A stretch of DNA of 64,000 nt, taken from contig CALYLW010000014.1 in assembly GCA_944989445.1 (NCBI GenBank), forward strand, positions 1,358,978 to 1,422,977, given 5' to 3'. Source of the stretch: Ampullaceana balthica (taxonomy: Eukaryota; Mollusca; Gastropoda; Lymnaeidae). The position numbers were made by a program, and so were the translations under genes. This document shows, in pieces, positions 60,586 through 64,000 of this stretch (position 1 is the first letter of the stretch; the number at the start of each line of letters is the position of its first letter). The notes beneath the pieces were generated by a model. It did no database searches, was not told the origin of the DNA, and saw nothing but the letters and a program-made list of their open reading frames with translations.

Positions 60586-61250
60586 TCCGATGTTCCAAAC
60601 ACTAACCGTTACTGATATAACCAAAGGAGTTACTCAATGATCAGATGTTCCAAGCACTAACCGTTACTGATATAACCAAAGGAGTTACTCAATGATCAGA
60701 TGTTCCAAACACTAACCGTTACTGATATAACCAAAGGGGTTACTCAATGATCAGATGTTCCAAACACTAACCGTTACTGATATAACCAAAGGGGTTACTC
60801 AATGATCAGATGTTCCAAGCACTAACCGTTACTGATATAACCAAAGGAGTTACTCAATGATCCGATGTTCCAAGCACTAACCGTTACTGATATAACCAAA
60901 GGAGTTACTCAATGATCCGATGTTCCAAGCACTAACCGTTACTGATATAACCAAAGGAGTTACTCAATGATCCGATGTTCCAAGCACTAACCGTTACTGA
61001 TATAACCAAAGGAGTTACTCAATGATCCGATGTTCCAAGCACTAACCGTTACTGATATAACCAAAGGAGTTACTCAATGATCCGATGTTCCAAGCACTAA
61101 CCGTTACTGATATAACCAAAGGAGTTACTCAATGATCAGATGTTCCAAGCACTAACCGTTACTGATATAACCAAAGGAGTTACTCAATGATCCGATGTTC
61201 CAAGCACTAACCGTTACTGATATAACCAAAGGAGTTACTCAATGATCAGA
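60586..61250. repeat. 55-bp minisatellite, 12 copies
   Basis: Units contain GATGTTCCAAGCACTAACCG then TTACTGATATAACCAAAGG and AGTTACTCAATGATC. Copies are almost identical. Confidence 0.97.
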
Positions 61251-61639
61251 ATCCTTGCCATTCAGAGGTATTGTAGCCCTATTGTGTAGGGATCGAAATC
61301 AAGTGGCATGCCACTTAGATCAAATAGAATGTTTAGAATAGTGGATCTTGTATGAAAGCATGTTTTACTTTTTAAAACAATTATACATAAATTTAAGTAA
61401 CCGTAAATAAATTAATTTTATAGTTTCGAAGTTAAAAAAAAACCAAGCTTTAAAATCTATTTTTCTTTACAATTTCATATTTCTATTATTAAGTTTTGGT
61501 TCAATATTCAGTATATCGTTTACGTAATAAAATGTTGTAATACTCTCTCTTATGGTAGGGTAAATAACATTTTAAATTAAATAAAGAAATAACAATATTC
61601 TTGCAAACTAAGCTCTCTCAGGTACAACGTTATAATAAA

Positions 61640-61990
61640 TGCGTCGGCACCGGTGCTGTTTGGTGCAGTGATAGATGGAAATACGATTGTAATACACGAA
61701 ATACACAATACTAATTCCTTAAAAATAAGAATGGTTTTAACTGTTCTTGACGGCCCAAATATAATACAATAGGCGTGATAGTGCACTGTTGCCGGTGTGC
61801 AGTAGTGTCGTAACACTATTCTTGTCCTGTAACCTTATCAAGTTGGTGGTAAGTTCGACCTCCTCTAAGTACCGCTCAGAGGCGTTTTTATCAGGATAGC
61901 CTAAAGCTTCAGTGTGAGCTTTAAAATCCCCTGCAATTATGTGGTTCTTGAACATCGTTGTGTTGTGTATAGGAAGGCACAACGTGTTTC
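61640..61990 (-). pseudogene. LINE APE-type endonuclease fragment
   Basis: On the minus strand, IIAGDFKAHTEALGYPDKNA ... YLEEVELTTNLIRLQDKNS ... TLLHTGNSALSR is a typical piece of the endonuclease of non-LTR retrotransposons, with the GDF.AH motif (N replaced by K). The flanks are decayed and the reading breaks after NSALSR. No RT domain follows within the window. Confidence 0.7.
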
Positions 61991-61994
61991 TCGG

Positions 61995-64000
61995 GGTGTT
62001 ATATATATTCGAGATGGTAAAAACTCAATAAGTTGATTTTTTTTCTGGTCCTTTTGAGTTGGACTTAACTTAGTTCGACTGTATTTCTGATCAAAATTAT
62101 TTGTTACACATTTTTTCTTATCCAATTGTTTTGTAAACATAACTTCTAATTTATTATTTTTATGCAATACACACAATAGTTTTGAGAATATTTTTATTTA
62201 CATTGTTTTATTTATTTTATTATTTCTACAAAAATATCTCTTTTCTTAAAGATGGAGAACTACGAACTTATGACAATCATAAATATTTAACTATCATGTA
62301 AACTATTCTAGGAACGATGTACTTCTTCCAGACGACTAAAATATAAGAGGTATTCACTTTATTTAGATTCTATAATTATGAATTCTATTACGTAAACATC
62401 TTAATTATTTTACAATAGTATAAATAAAAATAATTGTATTATTTAATGAATAGCATTTTACAGTAACGAATAGTAGAATATTCGGTGCATCTCATTATAA
62501 ATGTTTTAAAACTTTTAAATCTATTAGATTCTCGTAATCTGTAGGTAACTCGAAATTACGGGAATGTTACTGTCAACATTAATGCATGCAAGTTGTTATT
62601 GTTTATATTATTTAGAATCTGTACTAAGCTTTTGTTGATAATTACAATAGGATTTTTGTCAAAAACTGAGAATCAAGATAGTAAAATATATCTTTTTGCA
62701 ATCAAATTTCATAACTATGTAGTACAAATGATAAAAGAAGCAGTGTAAATTATTCTATTTATTATATGTATTGATGAGACATTTTAACTATCAAGAGTAA
62801 ATGCGTATGTATTTTAATTAAAAATGTACCCCTAGTGTTAGGGATCGGTATCAAGTGCTAGCACATTATAGTAGGTTAGAGAACACAATGATAGCACGAA
62901 GGAGTTATACCGCTAGCGTGGTAAGATTATACAAAAGAAATAAATGTCAAGTTTCCATTATTTAATATCAATAGAATAACAATGATTATAGTAAATTTTT
63001 AATAAAACTTTGAAATATACTGTTAAGCTGATTAATAATAATGCCATATTTTATGCAAATAATTTTTGTTAATGTAATAGATTTATAAATATAAAAAAAG
63101 TATTAAAAATAATGATAATTAATTATTTCCCTTTGAAATTATTAAGATGAGGTGAATATTACGTCATTAATTTTATAATAATTTGTTATTTTAAGCTTCA
63201 TTGTATTTTTTATATTAAAAATATATAAATAATAATAATAAAATCTCATTTCTAAATCTCTAAATATTTAAAAATAAGATTTTATTATTATTTATTTTTA
63301 CGATTTTTATATTAAAAATACATGTATTACGAAATGTAAAGTTATACATAATTATAATATAAAGTCGTCATATTCACCACACCTACGTATTACTGTTAGG
63401 AAACAATTTTCTATTACTTTTGTAAATCCATTTTTCATATTTTCAAAACGTTTCTCATTTTTAAAATTAATTAGCATAAAATATGGCCTAACTGTTAATC
63501 AAGTTAACAAAAATTAATACTTTTTCCTTAAACCATTATGACACCATAATTATGAAAAAGCATATTGAAGTAATATGTCGCCTAACAAAGAGACTGCTAT
63601 AGTACATTAATATTCTGTGTTATTCACTGCTGTAGTAATATAACGCTTAAACAATTTTTTTTTGTATTTGTATCTTTATGCCTGGAATGCTAACTTAATC
63701 TGACTGTTTATTTACTTCTAACAAAGTTTCTTGCTTCACCTGAAAACAGTGTATCAGGTACAATGGAGAGATTGAGTTGGCCAGTGAGTCTCAATACGTG
63801 ATAAACACCTGATCTCAACTTATTATAGAAGAGAAAATATTGAAATAATTCAAATGATTACCATACGGCCATATTAAGATTTAATTTAGCAAACGCCGTT
63901 GATTATGAATTCTCTGTGAATGTTTAAAAATATATTTCATTATTTTATATCACAATCTTCATAAATCTTTATATAATGGTAGTTACATTAATAAGTTACG
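61995..64000. other. AT-rich non-coding end of window
   Basis: Very AT-rich with no recognised gene. TTAGGGATCGGTATCAAGTG at 62,838 resembles TAGGGATCGAAATCAAGTGG at 61,286, suggesting another unnamed dispersed repeat. Confidence 0.5.

Noticed and set aside
60586..61250. Regular direct repeats that could suggest a CRISPR array
   Set aside because: Units are contiguous 55-bp copies without unique spacers and no cas genes exist; the genome is animal. The same holds for the arrays at 26,979, 48,415 and 49,845.

Overview
The window is nuclear DNA of an invertebrate animal, most likely a gastropod mollusc. It is AT-rich, has spliced genes with long introns, and contains the repeat mix usual in molluscs (Penelope-like, mariner, hAT, several LINE lineages, a tRNA-derived SINE). 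Nothing looks bacterial, organellar or viral. The species assignment is inference; gene structures and repeat boundaries are read from the sequence.

Region 1 (1-16,240, minus strand) is the 5' half of the Fanconi anaemia gene FANCD2. Twenty coding exons splice in one continuous frame and encode about 651 residues; the C-terminal half lies beyond the left edge. The monoubiquitinated lysine equivalent to human K561 is present. One intron has a GC donor. The introns carry a duplicated dispersed repeat (2,457-4,818), a hAT-type element with a perfect 8-bp target duplication (9,124-9,549) and, in the first intron, a decayed antisense Penelope-like element (about 12,950-15,860).

Region 2 (16,240-54,400) has no gene that is clearly host and intact. 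It is a mosaic of mobile elements and tandem repeats: a MITE pair, BED-finger hAT remnants, a mariner whose transposase has seven identical in-frame 27-bp repeats, LINE fragments, a (CAA)n tract, a satellite of about 50 copies of a 43-bp unit, a non-autonomous LTR element with 5-bp target duplication inserted in a minisatellite, and a truncated intronless copy of the DNA helicase gene PIF1 (46,541-47,434) abutting an antisense LINE 3' end.

Region 3 (54,479-55,215) is the terminal exon of a small host gene encoding a 115-residue single-pass membrane protein. Its GC-rich codons stand out from the surroundings. A plausible 5' untranslated exon ends at 51,418.

Region 4 (55,460-64,000) is again non-coding: minisatellites, an array of long palindromes, a (GA)n tract, a MITE, a 55-bp minisatellite and a LINE endonuclease fragment, ending in about 2 kb of AT-rich DNA with nothing recognisable. 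The two host genes have no visible functional link. Most short reading frames in the window are chance or repeat-derived.
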